Below, in pieces: positions 42,990 through 51,248 of a DNA stretch of 64,000 nucleotides. The notes under the pieces are model-generated. The model did not search any database and was not told the origin of the DNA. It saw only the letters and a program-made list of their open reading frames with translations. Where the stretch lies: positions 1-64,000 of the forward strand of contig CALUJE010000012.1 of NCBI GenBank assembly GCA_944320885.1, given 5' to 3'. Made by a program: the position numbers and the translations under genes. Position 1 is the first letter of the stretch. Each line of letters begins with the position of its first letter. Source of the DNA: an uncultured Phocaeicola sp. Lineage in GTDB: Bacteria > Bacteroidota > Bacteroidia > Bacteroidales > Bacteroidaceae.

Positions 42990-44420
42990 ATGTTCAAGAA
43001 TCTGATTCGTTTAGGCATCACATGTAGTGTTGCTTTAGTTGCGTTCTCATGCGAAAATCAAGATTTTACAAATGTGAACGAAGATGTAAATCGAGTAGAC
43101 GTGAAGCACTTGTCTCCAGAAATGGAAAAAGTTAGAGACTATGTTCCGATGTATGCTGTAATGGCTCATCGTGGTTCTACGTTCTGGACTCCGGAAGAAA
43201 CCGAAGCCGCTTATCGCTGGGCTCGTGAAATGGGGGCAGACTATCTGGAAGCAGATTTGCAATGTTCAAAAGACGGTGTTATTTTGGCTTTGCATGATGA
43301 TAACCTGAGTAGAACCACAAACATTGAGCAAATGTATGGAAATGATGTTCCGCGTACACGTGTTCAGTATTATATGGATCGTGGAATGACGGCAGAGCAA
43401 GCTCAAGCGCAGTATGAAGAAGACCGTAAGAATTTCTCTATGCCATATTATGCAAAATCATACATGTATGAAGAGTTGATGGCACTTGATGCTGGTACTT
43501 GGTTCAATCAAGATCCTGCAACTGTAGAGCAAGCTCGTCAGGGATTCTCAGAGACGCATTTGTATATATCTACTTTAGAGGACCTTATCAGGTATGCAGA
43601 GGGTAAGAAATTAGCTCGTTACACAGCCTCTGATCCTGAGGTTATAAATAATCAGAGAAAGGTAGGTGAAAGAAAATATACTATAACCAATAATCCAGAT
43701 GGTAGTGTAACTTACAACTTTGAGTATGAAGAAGATACAGAAGGAAACTCTGGAAATAGACCGGGTATCTACATTGAGTTTAAGGAATCATGGCTGAATC
43801 CTGTGACTTTTGAGCAGGATGTTTATGACGAACTTGATCGTTTGGGTTGGAATATCATCACTAAGCCGGCTACAGAAACTGCTCATTATAAAGATGGTAA
43901 AGTTAATGTAGGTAATACAAACGGTAAGGTAGTTCTTCAAACCTTCTCTCTTGAAAGTTTGAAACGTACTTCTAAAGTATTTAAAGGACAGATTCCTATG
44001 TGTTTCCTTTTGTGGAAGGGTACTGCTGCAACAGATATCAAATATGATACACCTGCAGGATATGCTTCATTTATAAATTTGGGTGTTGATAATTTGGCTC
44101 ATATCATCGGTCCGTGTATTGCCGGTGCTCCTAACAATTATCCGGAACTGAATGCTCCATGGCAAGATTATTTGATTAGCCGTTCTGGTATGTTGAATCA
44201 CCCGTATTCTTTTGATTCACGTGAGCAAATGGGTAAGTATTTTGGCGAATATAATTTTGGAAACAGTCTGTATAGAGAACATTATCTTGACGGTGCATTT
44301 ACTAACCGTTCTGAAATGACTATCCAGTATTTTATTGACCAAGGAGTGCGTCCGGGAACAGCTGCAACTCCAGTTCCAGATCCTAATACATTGTTGGATG
44401 AACTCGGATATGTAAAATAA
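42990..44420 (+). CDS. glpQ: Glycerophosphodiester phosphodiesterase, lipoprotein
   Basis: 476 residues with lipobox VAFSC (Cys21). The GDPD TIM-barrel has catalytic AHRGSTFWTPEE (His60), the metal ligands in LEADL (Glu87, Asp89) and His102 in ALHDDN. It splits glycerophosphodiesters from lipid headgroups to G3P and an alcohol. A ~150-residue insertion-like region (~125-240) makes it longer than cytosolic UgpQ and closer to periplasmic GlpQ. It supplies G3P to GlpT encoded just upstream. Confidence 0.93.
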   Translation: MFKNLIRLGITCSVALVAFSCENQDFTNVNEDVNRVDVKHLSPEMEKVRDYVPMYAVMAHRGSTFWTPEETEAAYRWAREMGADYLEADLQCSKDGVILALHDDNLSRTTNIEQMYGNDVPRTRVQYYMDRGMTAEQAQAQYEEDRKNFSMPYYAKSYMYEELMALDAGTWFNQDPATVEQARQGFSETHLYISTLEDLIRYAEGKKLARYTASDPEVINNQRKVGERKYTITNNPDGSVTYNFEYEEDTEGNSGNRPGIYIEFKESWLNPVTFEQDVYDELDRLGWNIITKPATETAHYKDGKVNVGNTNGKVVLQTFSLESLKRTSKVFKGQIPMCFLLWKGTAATDIKYDTPAGYASFINLGVDNLAHIIGPCIAGAPNNYPELNAPWQDYLISRSGMLNHPYSFDSREQMGKYFGEYNFGNSLYREHYLDGAFTNRSEMTIQYFIDQGVRPGTAATPVPDPNTLLDELGYVK

Positions 44421-44468
44421 GTTATAAGAGTGATTCATTATTAATAATCCATTTTAAAATTTGAAACA

Positions 44469-45818
44469 ATGAAAAAACATATATTTTTCTCTGCACTGGT
44501 AGCTATGGCAATGACTGCTACATTTGCTTCTGCTCAGGACTTTGATACAAAACCTACGGTGAGATATGACAATGAAAAAGAAGACGTTCACTTTACTGTA
44601 GGAGCGCGCTTTATGGCTGATGGAGCATATTATCATACAGACTATACTCCGTTGAAATCAGGTGTGGCTATTACCGATGCTCGTATTCGTACTTCTATGA
44701 GTTTTCAGGACTGGTATTTTTATGCAGACTTTGATTTCTCTAAAGGTAAATTCAGCCAGAAGAATATTTTCTTGCAGTATGCCTTGAATGGTGGTGAATC
44801 TGGATACTTGAAAGCTGGTTATTACAATGACCCTTCAACTATGGGTAACAATACCAGTCGTGGAAGTCTTCACTTCATCTCACGTGCAGGTTCTGTCAAT
44901 GCATTGTCTGCTGGACGTCAGCTGGGTGTAACTTATAAATATTACAATGACAAGTTCTTCTTCAACCAAGGTGTATTTGCTGAAAACAAATACAATGATC
45001 AGGAAGACGGATATCAAGGTGTAACCTTCGGCGGACGTTGGTTGTATATGCCTATTAATACCGACGAACAGACACTTCATGTAGGTGCTGCTTTCCGTTA
45101 TTCACGTATCAATACCGGTGTTGTTGAAAACAATGTAAAGAAAACCAGTTTGGAATTTGGTTCTTCTGTGCAAACTTATGTAGATCCATTCCAGTTTACA
45201 AGTGTTACCCTTCCATGGGCAAAGAATGAGTTCAATGTAGGTGCTGAGGCTCTTTACCGTAATGAGAAAATGTTCTTGCGTGGTGAATACATGTTCAAGT
45301 ATGTAAATAAAGAACGTGATGACCAGACTTTGTTTGAAAACCAGTTGGGTGGAAGTCAGTCATGGACTACTCTTGAGTCTTGGCAGAATGGTAACGGACT
45401 TGCTCCGAACCGTTTCCACGGAGGTTACATTGAAGCTGGTTACCAAATCTTCGGAAATGGTTATAAGTATGACAAGCACGAAGGTTTGTTGAAAGGATTT
45501 GATGGCCGTTCACTCGAAATCGTAGCTCGTTACAACTATCTTGGTCTGAACGATATCAGAGACAACGAATTGTATGTTTTGGGTCGTGACCAATATTATC
45601 CGGCTGACCTTGTTAACGGTGCATTGAAAGACTATCCAAGTACATCTAAGAGTATCGGTGGTGGTAACATGCATTCATTCACTGTAGGAGCTAACTATTC
45701 GTTCAACAAATATGCACAGTTCTTGCTTGAATATACATATAACAGACTTGACCGTGATAAATATCAGTATGACAAGAACATTCATACCGTACAAGCTCGT
45801 TTGATGTTCTCATTCTAA
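44469..45818 (+). CDS. Outer-membrane porin, phosphate-selective OprO/OprP-like
   Basis: 449 residues with signal peptide MKKHIFFSALVAMAMTATFASAQ. The mature protein shows repeated amphipathic strands and ends in RLMFSF, with a terminal Phe typical of barrel assembly. The pattern YNDPSTMGNNTSRGSLHFIS and the strand spacing resemble the phosphate-selective porin O/P family. As last gene of the glp operon it probably lets glycerophosphodiesters or G3P across the outer membrane. Confidence 0.85.
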   Translation: MKKHIFFSALVAMAMTATFASAQDFDTKPTVRYDNEKEDVHFTVGARFMADGAYYHTDYTPLKSGVAITDARIRTSMSFQDWYFYADFDFSKGKFSQKNIFLQYALNGGESGYLKAGYYNDPSTMGNNTSRGSLHFISRAGSVNALSAGRQLGVTYKYYNDKFFFNQGVFAENKYNDQEDGYQGVTFGGRWLYMPINTDEQTLHVGAAFRYSRINTGVVENNVKKTSLEFGSSVQTYVDPFQFTSVTLPWAKNEFNVGAEALYRNEKMFLRGEYMFKYVNKERDDQTLFENQLGGSQSWTTLESWQNGNGLAPNRFHGGYIEAGYQIFGNGYKYDKHEGLLKGFDGRSLEIVARYNYLGLNDIRDNELYVLGRDQYYPADLVNGALKDYPSTSKSIGGGNMHSFTVGANYSFNKYAQFLLEYTYNRLDRDKYQYDKNIHTVQARLMFSF

Positions 45819-45965
45819 TAAAAAGATATAATCAGTTTTTCAATAGGTATACTTAATAATTCTAATCAGGGACGAATATAAGGATAACACTCTACTACTT
45901 TATCTTACAGCAATTAAATATATTCGTCTCCTGATTTCTGTAGAAAATTAATGATTGAGAATAGT

Positions 45966-46006
45966 GCCGCATGCCTTTTTTGGTAAAAGGTATGCGGCTT
46001 TTTTAT
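45966..46006 (+). terminator. Intrinsic terminator of the glp operon
   Basis: GCCGCATGCCTTTT pairs with AAAAGGTATGCGGC (one G-T pair), followed by a T run. Confidence 0.82.
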
Positions 46007-46043
46007 TGGGGTATATCGAAAAGAATGTTAGATGTCTGCTTAC

Positions 46044-46126
46044 TGCATGGCCGGATGCACTGTTGTGCATAGGGCGGTGCACTGTAGTGCACACGGGGAT
46101 GCACAGTGCTGCACAGGGCTATGCAC
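46044..46126. repeat. Phased TGCA array, eight sites
   Basis: TGCA occurs at 46044, 46056, 46066, 46078, 46088, 46100, 46110 and 46122: the same number of sites and the same 12/10 alternation as the array at 16456, although the bases between differ. It lies 38 bases past the glp terminator, in the 668-base gap before the pilus locus. The remaining ~200 bases up to the poly-G promoter show nothing I can name. Confidence 0.85.
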
Positions 46127-46324
46127 AAAGTTTTTATCCAGTCTTTCAACAGGCGCACATTACTTTCACAGAAAAATCAAAGAATAGTTTGACTTTTTAA
46201 CAAGAAGCCTATCAGTGAGAATTTTTATATAAAATTCTTTATCGACAACCGATAAAATTAAATAAAATTGTACTTGTCAGGCTGTATTGTGGAAGTAACT
46301 TCGTTTGAATCAAACAGTTAAATA

Positions 46325-46369
46325 TTGTAAAATGCGGGGGGGGGGGGGTAATAATATTTTATATCTTTG
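46325..46369 (+). promoter_or_regulatory. Promoter of the pilus regulator, interrupted by a G tract
   Basis: TATCTTTG (46362-46369) is a full -7 box. The nearest TTG upstream (46325-46327) is 34 bases away; the 13-base G run between them accounts for the whole excess over the usual ~21. Slippage in the run would change promoter spacing. Confidence 0.55.
46336..46348 (+). repeat. Homopolymer tract of 13 G
   Basis: An uninterrupted run of 13 G is far outside the local composition, which is AT-rich. It lies 14 bases upstream of the -7 box of the AraC-type regulator gene, a position suited to phase variation by slipped-strand mispairing. The exact length could vary between cells or be affected by sequencing. 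Confidence 0.85.
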
Positions 46370-46398
46370 CTCCGTTTATAATAGGAGCTGTAAAGTCT

Positions 46399-46440
46399 AT
46401 GAAGGATATATATATTAGGTTATTGGTTGTCTGGCGATAG
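46399..46440 (+). CDS. 13-residue upstream ORF in the regulator's leader
   Basis: MKDIYIRLLVVWR is encoded in the ~110-base leader of the AraC-type gene with AGGAG 11 bases before its ATG. It could be a leader peptide affecting translation of the regulator, or chance. Confidence 0.25.
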   Translation: MKDIYIRLLVVWR

Positions 46441-46486
46441 ATAAAAGAGCTCTTGATTAAAAGTAGTCGAGCTTAAACCAAAAACT

Positions 46487-47572
46487 ATGATAGAACTGAA
46501 GATTCTTTTGAATTGGGCATCTTGTGCTTTTCTGTTAAGTAGTGGGTTGCTTTTTATGCGTCGTCATTGCGGCGATCGCTCTCGTCTTTATTTGGCTTTG
46601 ACGTGGCTGGTGTTTGGACTTGTTTTTCTGCTTCGTTTGTTTGTGGCTGAATTTGGTGAACCTATTGTAAATAGAGTTCTTCCTGTTGAAAATCTGGCTG
46701 GTGGTCTTTGGGCTATTGTGATTCTTTATTTGTACCCTTTAGAGGCTATTAGCGGTGGGTTGTTTAGTAAGAAATACATGATATTTTTCTTTTTGCCTGG
46801 TATAATTCTAGGACTTTGTCTGTGGATTATGAAGTCTTATGTGAGAGAATTAAGCTCTTTGAATGAAATTTGGGTATATATTGGCGAATTTAATGTATGG
46901 TTTCGATTGTTTGTACTGTTTTTTGCTGTTTCATTTTATACTATTTCTTTGTATTATATTCCCTATAATTGGATGAAGAGCAATGTACATTATCGTTGGA
47001 TAGTGAGTTACTCATTGAAAATACAAGTCATTGCCATATTATTTGTCGCTTTCATGCTGACGGGGGATGTATTGCTCAGCTCCATTCATTTGTTGGCCTG
47101 TATACTGTTTGTGTTAACAGTTACTTATGAGGAACTTTTTATTCGTTTTGAGACTCCTTGCAAAGAAAGTTTACGTCCGTTAACTGATGTGTCTGATGCT
47201 TTATCTGGGCTGGTTACAGATATTAAACCGATAGATCCATTGATTGAACAGTTACGTCTTTTGATGGATGATGAAGAAATTTGGAGAAATCCTAATTTGG
47301 ATTTGTCATATCTGGCATTGAGGTTGAAAACTAATAGAAGCTATTTGTCAAAAGCTATTCAAAATGATGGATATAAGAACTTTTCGGATATGATTAATAG
47401 AAAACGTGTTGCAGAATTTTTAAAGTTGGCCGATGCTGGTTTGGTTGTCAATATACAAGATTCTTTTTTTTATGTAGGTTTTCGTTCGCGTGAGACAGCT
47501 TTGCGATGTTTTAAGAAATACGTAGGCATGTCACCTACTGATTACTTGCGTTTTCGTATGACTTCCCACTAG
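46487..47572 (+). CDS. Membrane-bound AraC-family regulator of the pilus locus
   Basis: 361 residues. The first ~225 are six or seven hydrophobic helices (for example WASCAFLLSSGLLFM and LLSSIHLLACILFVLTVTY). The last ~100 form an AraC-type DNA-binding domain with two helix-turn-helix units (LSYLALRLKTNRSYLSKAIQ; FFYVGFRSRETALRCFKKYV ... MSPTDYLRFR). Such membrane AraC proteins are common beside fimbrial and glycan loci in Bacteroidetes. Transcribed in the same direction as the pilus genes, 128 bases before the first, it is the likely activator. Its own promoter carries the G tract. Confidence 0.88.
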   Translation: MIELKILLNWASCAFLLSSGLLFMRRHCGDRSRLYLALTWLVFGLVFLLRLFVAEFGEPIVNRVLPVENLAGGLWAIVILYLYPLEAISGGLFSKKYMIFFFLPGIILGLCLWIMKSYVRELSSLNEIWVYIGEFNVWFRLFVLFFAVSFYTISLYYIPYNWMKSNVHYRWIVSYSLKIQVIAILFVAFMLTGDVLLSSIHLLACILFVLTVTYEELFIRFETPCKESLRPLTDVSDALSGLVTDIKPIDPLIEQLRLLMDDEEIWRNPNLDLSYLALRLKTNRSYLSKAIQNDGYKNFSDMINRKRVAEFLKLADAGLVVNIQDSFFYVGFRSRETALRCFKKYVGMSPTDYLRFRMTSH

Positions 47573-47700
47573 CATTAAAGGGGAGGATTGTTTTTTTGAC
47601 TCAATAGATTTGTAAAAATGAAACATCCGGAACGGATAAGTTTGCTTATTTTGTATATAGATTATATGTGTTTTGTAAATATAGCTCTATTAAATAGGTT

Positions 47701-48954
47701 ATGAAGAGTTCTCTGCTTTATATACATGGATATCTAGTTTTCTGCCTGGTATTTGTGGTTGGGGCATTTCTTGATGTAAACTCATTATATGCACAACAGA
47801 CGAATTTCAGGCAGACCGAGAAGTCGTATACCCTTCTGTTTAAGGTCGATCGTCAGACGATTGATACGGCTTATTGTTCCAATAGCACTATCCTTAACAA
47901 ATTGGAAGCGGAGCTCGATAAGCTTCTGACTACGGCAGAAGCGACGGTAGATTCGGTAGTCATACTCTCCTCGGCGTCGCCGGATGGAGACAGTTGTTAC
48001 AATTACCGTCTTTCTGTAGAGCGTGGCCATAGTGTGTACAGCTATTTGCGCGCTAATCATTCCGGTTATCCTGAAGAGCGATGGGTGTTGCAGCCCAAAG
48101 GCGAAGACTGGGTTGCTTTTCGTCATCTCTTGAATGAGGATGATAGTCTGCCTTTCCGGCAAGAGTTGCTTGATGTTGTTGACGCCGATTATTCTATTGA
48201 TGAGAAAGAGCGTCAGATCAAGAAGCTGAAGCAAGCTTATGCTTATCTGGCAGAGCACTATCTGTACAAGTTAAGGGCTGTTACTGTTATTGTATATACT
48301 TCCGTCCGTGAGGCTGTTATGTCTTCACCGGTCTTGGCATGGCCGGCTGGTTGGAAAGAAAAGATGAACCCTTTCTTGGAAAATCAATTGGCGTTACGCG
48401 AAGAGCCTGCCGAAAAGAAACGTTTTCGCTTGCCTCCCTTTGCGGTGAAGACAAACTTGCTTTATGATGCGGCATTGGTCCCGAATATAGGTCTGGAGTA
48501 TTTCTTTAAGGAGAGATGGTCTGTTGCTCTCAACTGGATGTATGCCTGGTGGAAAACAGACCGCCGTCATTACTATTGGCGGGTTTACGGAGGTGACCTT
48601 GAAGCGCGTTACTGGTTGGGAAAAGACGGATACGGTAACCGCCGTTCGGGGCATCATGTGGGAGTATACGCTCAGACCGGTACTTTCGACTTTGAGTTGG
48701 GCGGACGAGGATATATGGTCGACGACTGGGGATACGGAGGAGGATTCTCTTATGGTTATTCTCTGCCGGTGGCCAGGAACCTGAATCTTGATTTCTCGGT
48801 CGGACTGGGAGTGTTTCACGGTGTGTGTAAGGAATATTTGCCTATAGACGGACATTACGTATGGCAGGTAACCAAGAATATTAACTGGATAGGGCCTACT
48901 AAGCTTGAAGTGTCTTTGGTATGGCATATTGGAGATAAAAACTGGAGAAAATGA
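47701..48954 (+). CDS. DUF3575 outer-membrane protein of the pilus locus
   Basis: 417 residues with a signal peptide ending near NSLYAQ. The N-terminal half (~40-200) resembles an OmpA/MotB-like peptidoglycan-associated fold (VDSVVILSSASPDGDSCYNY, RLSVERGHSVYSYLRA). The C-terminal half (~240-417) is the DUF3575 barrel (FAVKTNLLYDAALVPNIGLE, GHHVGVYAQTGTFDFELGG). In Bacteroidetes this family heads type V pilus operons. It probably anchors or guides assembly at the outer membrane. Its stop overlaps the start of the next gene. Confidence 0.85.
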   Translation: MKSSLLYIHGYLVFCLVFVVGAFLDVNSLYAQQTNFRQTEKSYTLLFKVDRQTIDTAYCSNSTILNKLEAELDKLLTTAEATVDSVVILSSASPDGDSCYNYRLSVERGHSVYSYLRANHSGYPEERWVLQPKGEDWVAFRHLLNEDDSLPFRQELLDVVDADYSIDEKERQIKKLKQAYAYLAEHYLYKLRAVTVIVYTSVREAVMSSPVLAWPAGWKEKMNPFLENQLALREEPAEKKRFRLPPFAVKTNLLYDAALVPNIGLEYFFKERWSVALNWMYAWWKTDRRHYYWRVYGGDLEARYWLGKDGYGNRRSGHHVGVYAQTGTFDFELGGRGYMVDDWGYGGGFSYGYSLPVARNLNLDFSVGLGVFHGVCKEYLPIDGHYVWQVTKNINWIGPTKLEVSLVWHIGDKNWRK

Positions 48955-50072
48955 GCGATATGGGCAAGAAAGTAACTGCATATTTCCTATTACTGATGCT
49001 GTTGGCGCTGACTGCCTGCAGGCATAAAGACCTGTATATGGGACGCGATTCGTCTTCTACGCTTGTGCTTCTGGTTAATTGGCATTTGAAGTGGAACCTT
49101 GAGTATCTTATCGATTGGGATACCGAGTGGAATCCTGAATGGACGATAGACTGGAACAAGGTAATACCAACTGAACCCGAAGGAGTGCGGCTGGTTACGG
49201 AAACGAAAGACGAAGGATACCGCCAGGTATTCAATCTGCCCTCGGGAGGAGGAGAAGTCTCCTTGCAGCCGGGAGTTTATACAGCCTTGCTTCATAATAA
49301 CGATACGGAATATATAGTTTATGAGATGACTGATCAAGTGTCGTCAGTAACCGCTACCACCCGTACCCGCACCCGTAGCCCTTATTCGGAGAACAATCCG
49401 TTTGAGACTACGGTCAATCCTCCGGATTATCTGTTTTCTTGGTATTCGGAAGAGTTTCATATCCGTGAGCTGGACGAATGGGTGAACGGTGAAGAGGAAC
49501 GTATAATAGAGGTTGACGTATCCATGGTTCCGGTAGTGTTCAGTTATATTGTGCGTTTTGAGTTTGCATCCGGAAAGGAATATATTAATGATGCGCGTAT
49601 AGCCCTGTCGGGAATGGCGGGTACGGTCAATCTGAGCAACCGCCGCACGCTCGACGATGTGGTTACGGTGCTGTGTGACGATGCCGAGGTGAGTGATTAC
49701 GGGGTAGAAGTGGTGGTGCGCTCGTTCGGGTTGTGTAATTTCGACCCTGTTCCTACCGACGAGTATCCCAATGGTCATTTCTATACTCCCGCCGATGTGC
49801 GGACTTTCAGCAGCCCCTCAAGGGCCGGGCGTCCGCTGGCTGATGACCAGACCCGTAATATCCTGACGCTGGAAGTGGCACTGAAGAGTGGGCAGACGAA
49901 GACTTTTGAGGTGGATGTGACTGACCGCATGCGTGAGCAACCTCGTGGAGGTGTATTGGTTATTAAGGAACTGACGATAACTCCCGAGGAGGGTGAGGGC
50001 AGCAGTACCGGTGGATTTGATGTGAGTGTGGATGACTGGGAGAATTCGGAAGACATAGACCTCCCTTTGTAA
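48951..50072 (+). CDS. DUF5119-like lipoprotein of the pilus locus
   Basis: 373 residues with lipobox LALTAC. The mature start CRHKDLYMGRDSSSTLVLLV fits DUF5119, two beta-sandwich domains related to FimB/Mfa2 accessory pilins. An Arg/Thr-rich loop (TATTRTRTRSPYSENNPFE) offers trypsin-like cleavage sites between the domains. ATG overlaps the previous stop (ATGA). It is thought to be an anchor or accessory subunit; the exact place in the fibre is not known to me. Confidence 0.8.
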   Translation: MSDMGKKVTAYFLLLMLLALTACRHKDLYMGRDSSSTLVLLVNWHLKWNLEYLIDWDTEWNPEWTIDWNKVIPTEPEGVRLVTETKDEGYRQVFNLPSGGGEVSLQPGVYTALLHNNDTEYIVYEMTDQVSSVTATTRTRTRSPYSENNPFETTVNPPDYLFSWYSEEFHIRELDEWVNGEEERIIEVDVSMVPVVFSYIVRFEFASGKEYINDARIALSGMAGTVNLSNRRTLDDVVTVLCDDAEVSDYGVEVVVRSFGLCNFDPVPTDEYPNGHFYTPADVRTFSSPSRAGRPLADDQTRNILTLEVALKSGQTKTFEVDVTDRMREQPRGGVLVIKELTITPEEGEGSSTGGFDVSVDDWENSEDIDLPL

Positions 50073-50121
50073 TTATGAATAAGATAAAAAACAGAATAAT
50101 AACTAAATTAAAACAATGTGT

Positions 50122-51162
50122 ATGAAAAAGAACATGTTTTGGCTGGCAGCAATGGCTGTAACCGTTTCAATGGCAAGTTGCTCATTGAATGAAGTGATGG
50201 AACAACCCGAACCGCAGGCGATTGGATTTTCTTCCTTTGTAGGGAAACCGACAAAGGCGGCAAATCAAATTATTAATCCAGGTGCAACTGGAGATGGTAC
50301 AGCATTAAGTAAATTCTATGTATTTGGTAATTATGGTGATGCAACGGGTACTTATACTAATGAAGTTTTTTCAAATACAGAGGTTAGTGTGTCATCAACA
50401 GGAACAGAAATTTCAACAGCACAATATTGGATTCCTAATAAGTTTTATAAATTTGCGGCCTATTCTGATGGAAATTCTTCATTGACTGTGACGAGCGAAG
50501 TTTCTTTTGACGAGAATGGACATATTACTATCACAGATTATTCAGCAGGTACAAACGATTTGATATTGGCAACTCCTAATGAAGTTCAAACAAGTGCCAC
50601 AATATCAGCTGGTAGTCCTGGAGCTGTTGAGCTTACATTCAGTCACTTACTTTCGCAGGTAGGTTTTCAGTTTACAAATGGGTTTACAAATGGGTATACA
50701 GTGAAAATTACAAATCTAGAATTTAGTGTACCCAATAAGGCGACATACTCTTATCAAACGTCTGCTTATTCATGGGATACACCGGATACAAATAATAATA
50801 AAGAATATACAGTGAATAGCAATAATGATTTTGGCAATAGTGTGGCACAATCTTCCGAATACAATTTTGTTATTCCACAAAGTAATACGGCGCTCAATGC
50901 ATCATTTACGGTAACAGTATATGATAATAATGGGACGCAAGTTATTGAAAAGTCTTTCTCTAATGTTTCTTTAGCGACAGGAGCCACAACAGCTCCTGGA
51001 GGTGATAATAATGTTTGGACTCCTGGTTATAAATATAAATATACCGCTACAATTGATGCTTCTGTTTTGGATGATGTAATGTTCCCGATTAAATTTAAAG
51101 TTGATGCTGTTGAAATCTGGAAAGAATCAACTGGTGGTAATTCAAGTTTGCCTTTGAATTAG
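50122..51162 (+). CDS. Fimbrillin (type V pilin, FimA/Mfa1 superfamily), AT-rich
   Basis: 346 residues from ATG 50122 (MKKNMFWLAAMAV); ATG 50116 is an alternative. Lipobox SMASC. The N-terminal region after the Cys includes AIGFSSFVGKPTKAANQ, with Lys sites where such pre-pilins are cut to expose a donor groove. Two beta-sandwich domains follow (HLLSQVGFQFTNGFTNGYTV; VIPQSNTALNASFTVTVYD). The gene is visibly more AT-rich than its neighbours (19 G+C in bases 50821-50880), suggesting exchange of this exposed subunit. Probably the main shaft pilin. Confidence 0.86.
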   Translation: MKKNMFWLAAMAVTVSMASCSLNEVMEQPEPQAIGFSSFVGKPTKAANQIINPGATGDGTALSKFYVFGNYGDATGTYTNEVFSNTEVSVSSTGTEISTAQYWIPNKFYKFAAYSDGNSSLTVTSEVSFDENGHITITDYSAGTNDLILATPNEVQTSATISAGSPGAVELTFSHLLSQVGFQFTNGFTNGYTVKITNLEFSVPNKATYSYQTSAYSWDTPDTNNNKEYTVNSNNDFGNSVAQSSEYNFVIPQSNTALNASFTVTVYDNNGTQVIEKSFSNVSLATGATTAPGGDNNVWTPGYKYKYTATIDASVLDDVMFPIKFKVDAVEIWKESTGGNSSLPLN

Positions 51163-51178
51163 AATCTTATAACTCCCA

Positions 51179-51205
51179 TCTCCGGGCGGCACTCCCGCCC
51201 GGAGA
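51179..51205 (+). promoter_or_regulatory. GC-rich hairpin between the two fimbrillin genes
   Basis: TCTCCGGGCGG (51179-51189) pairs perfectly with CCGCCCGGAGA (51195-51205). No T run follows. Such a stem 17 bases after a major pilin gene can stabilise its 3' end and lower readthrough, giving more of the first subunit. Confidence 0.6.
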
Positions 51206-51248
51206 AATATAAATCTCATGCAGCCATTTTTAATCTCAAAGAGAAGAT

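Noticed and set aside
46336-46348. The G run as a sequencing error only
   Set aside because: Length may be inexact, but a run of about this size in an AT-rich promoter is unlikely to be created by error alone.
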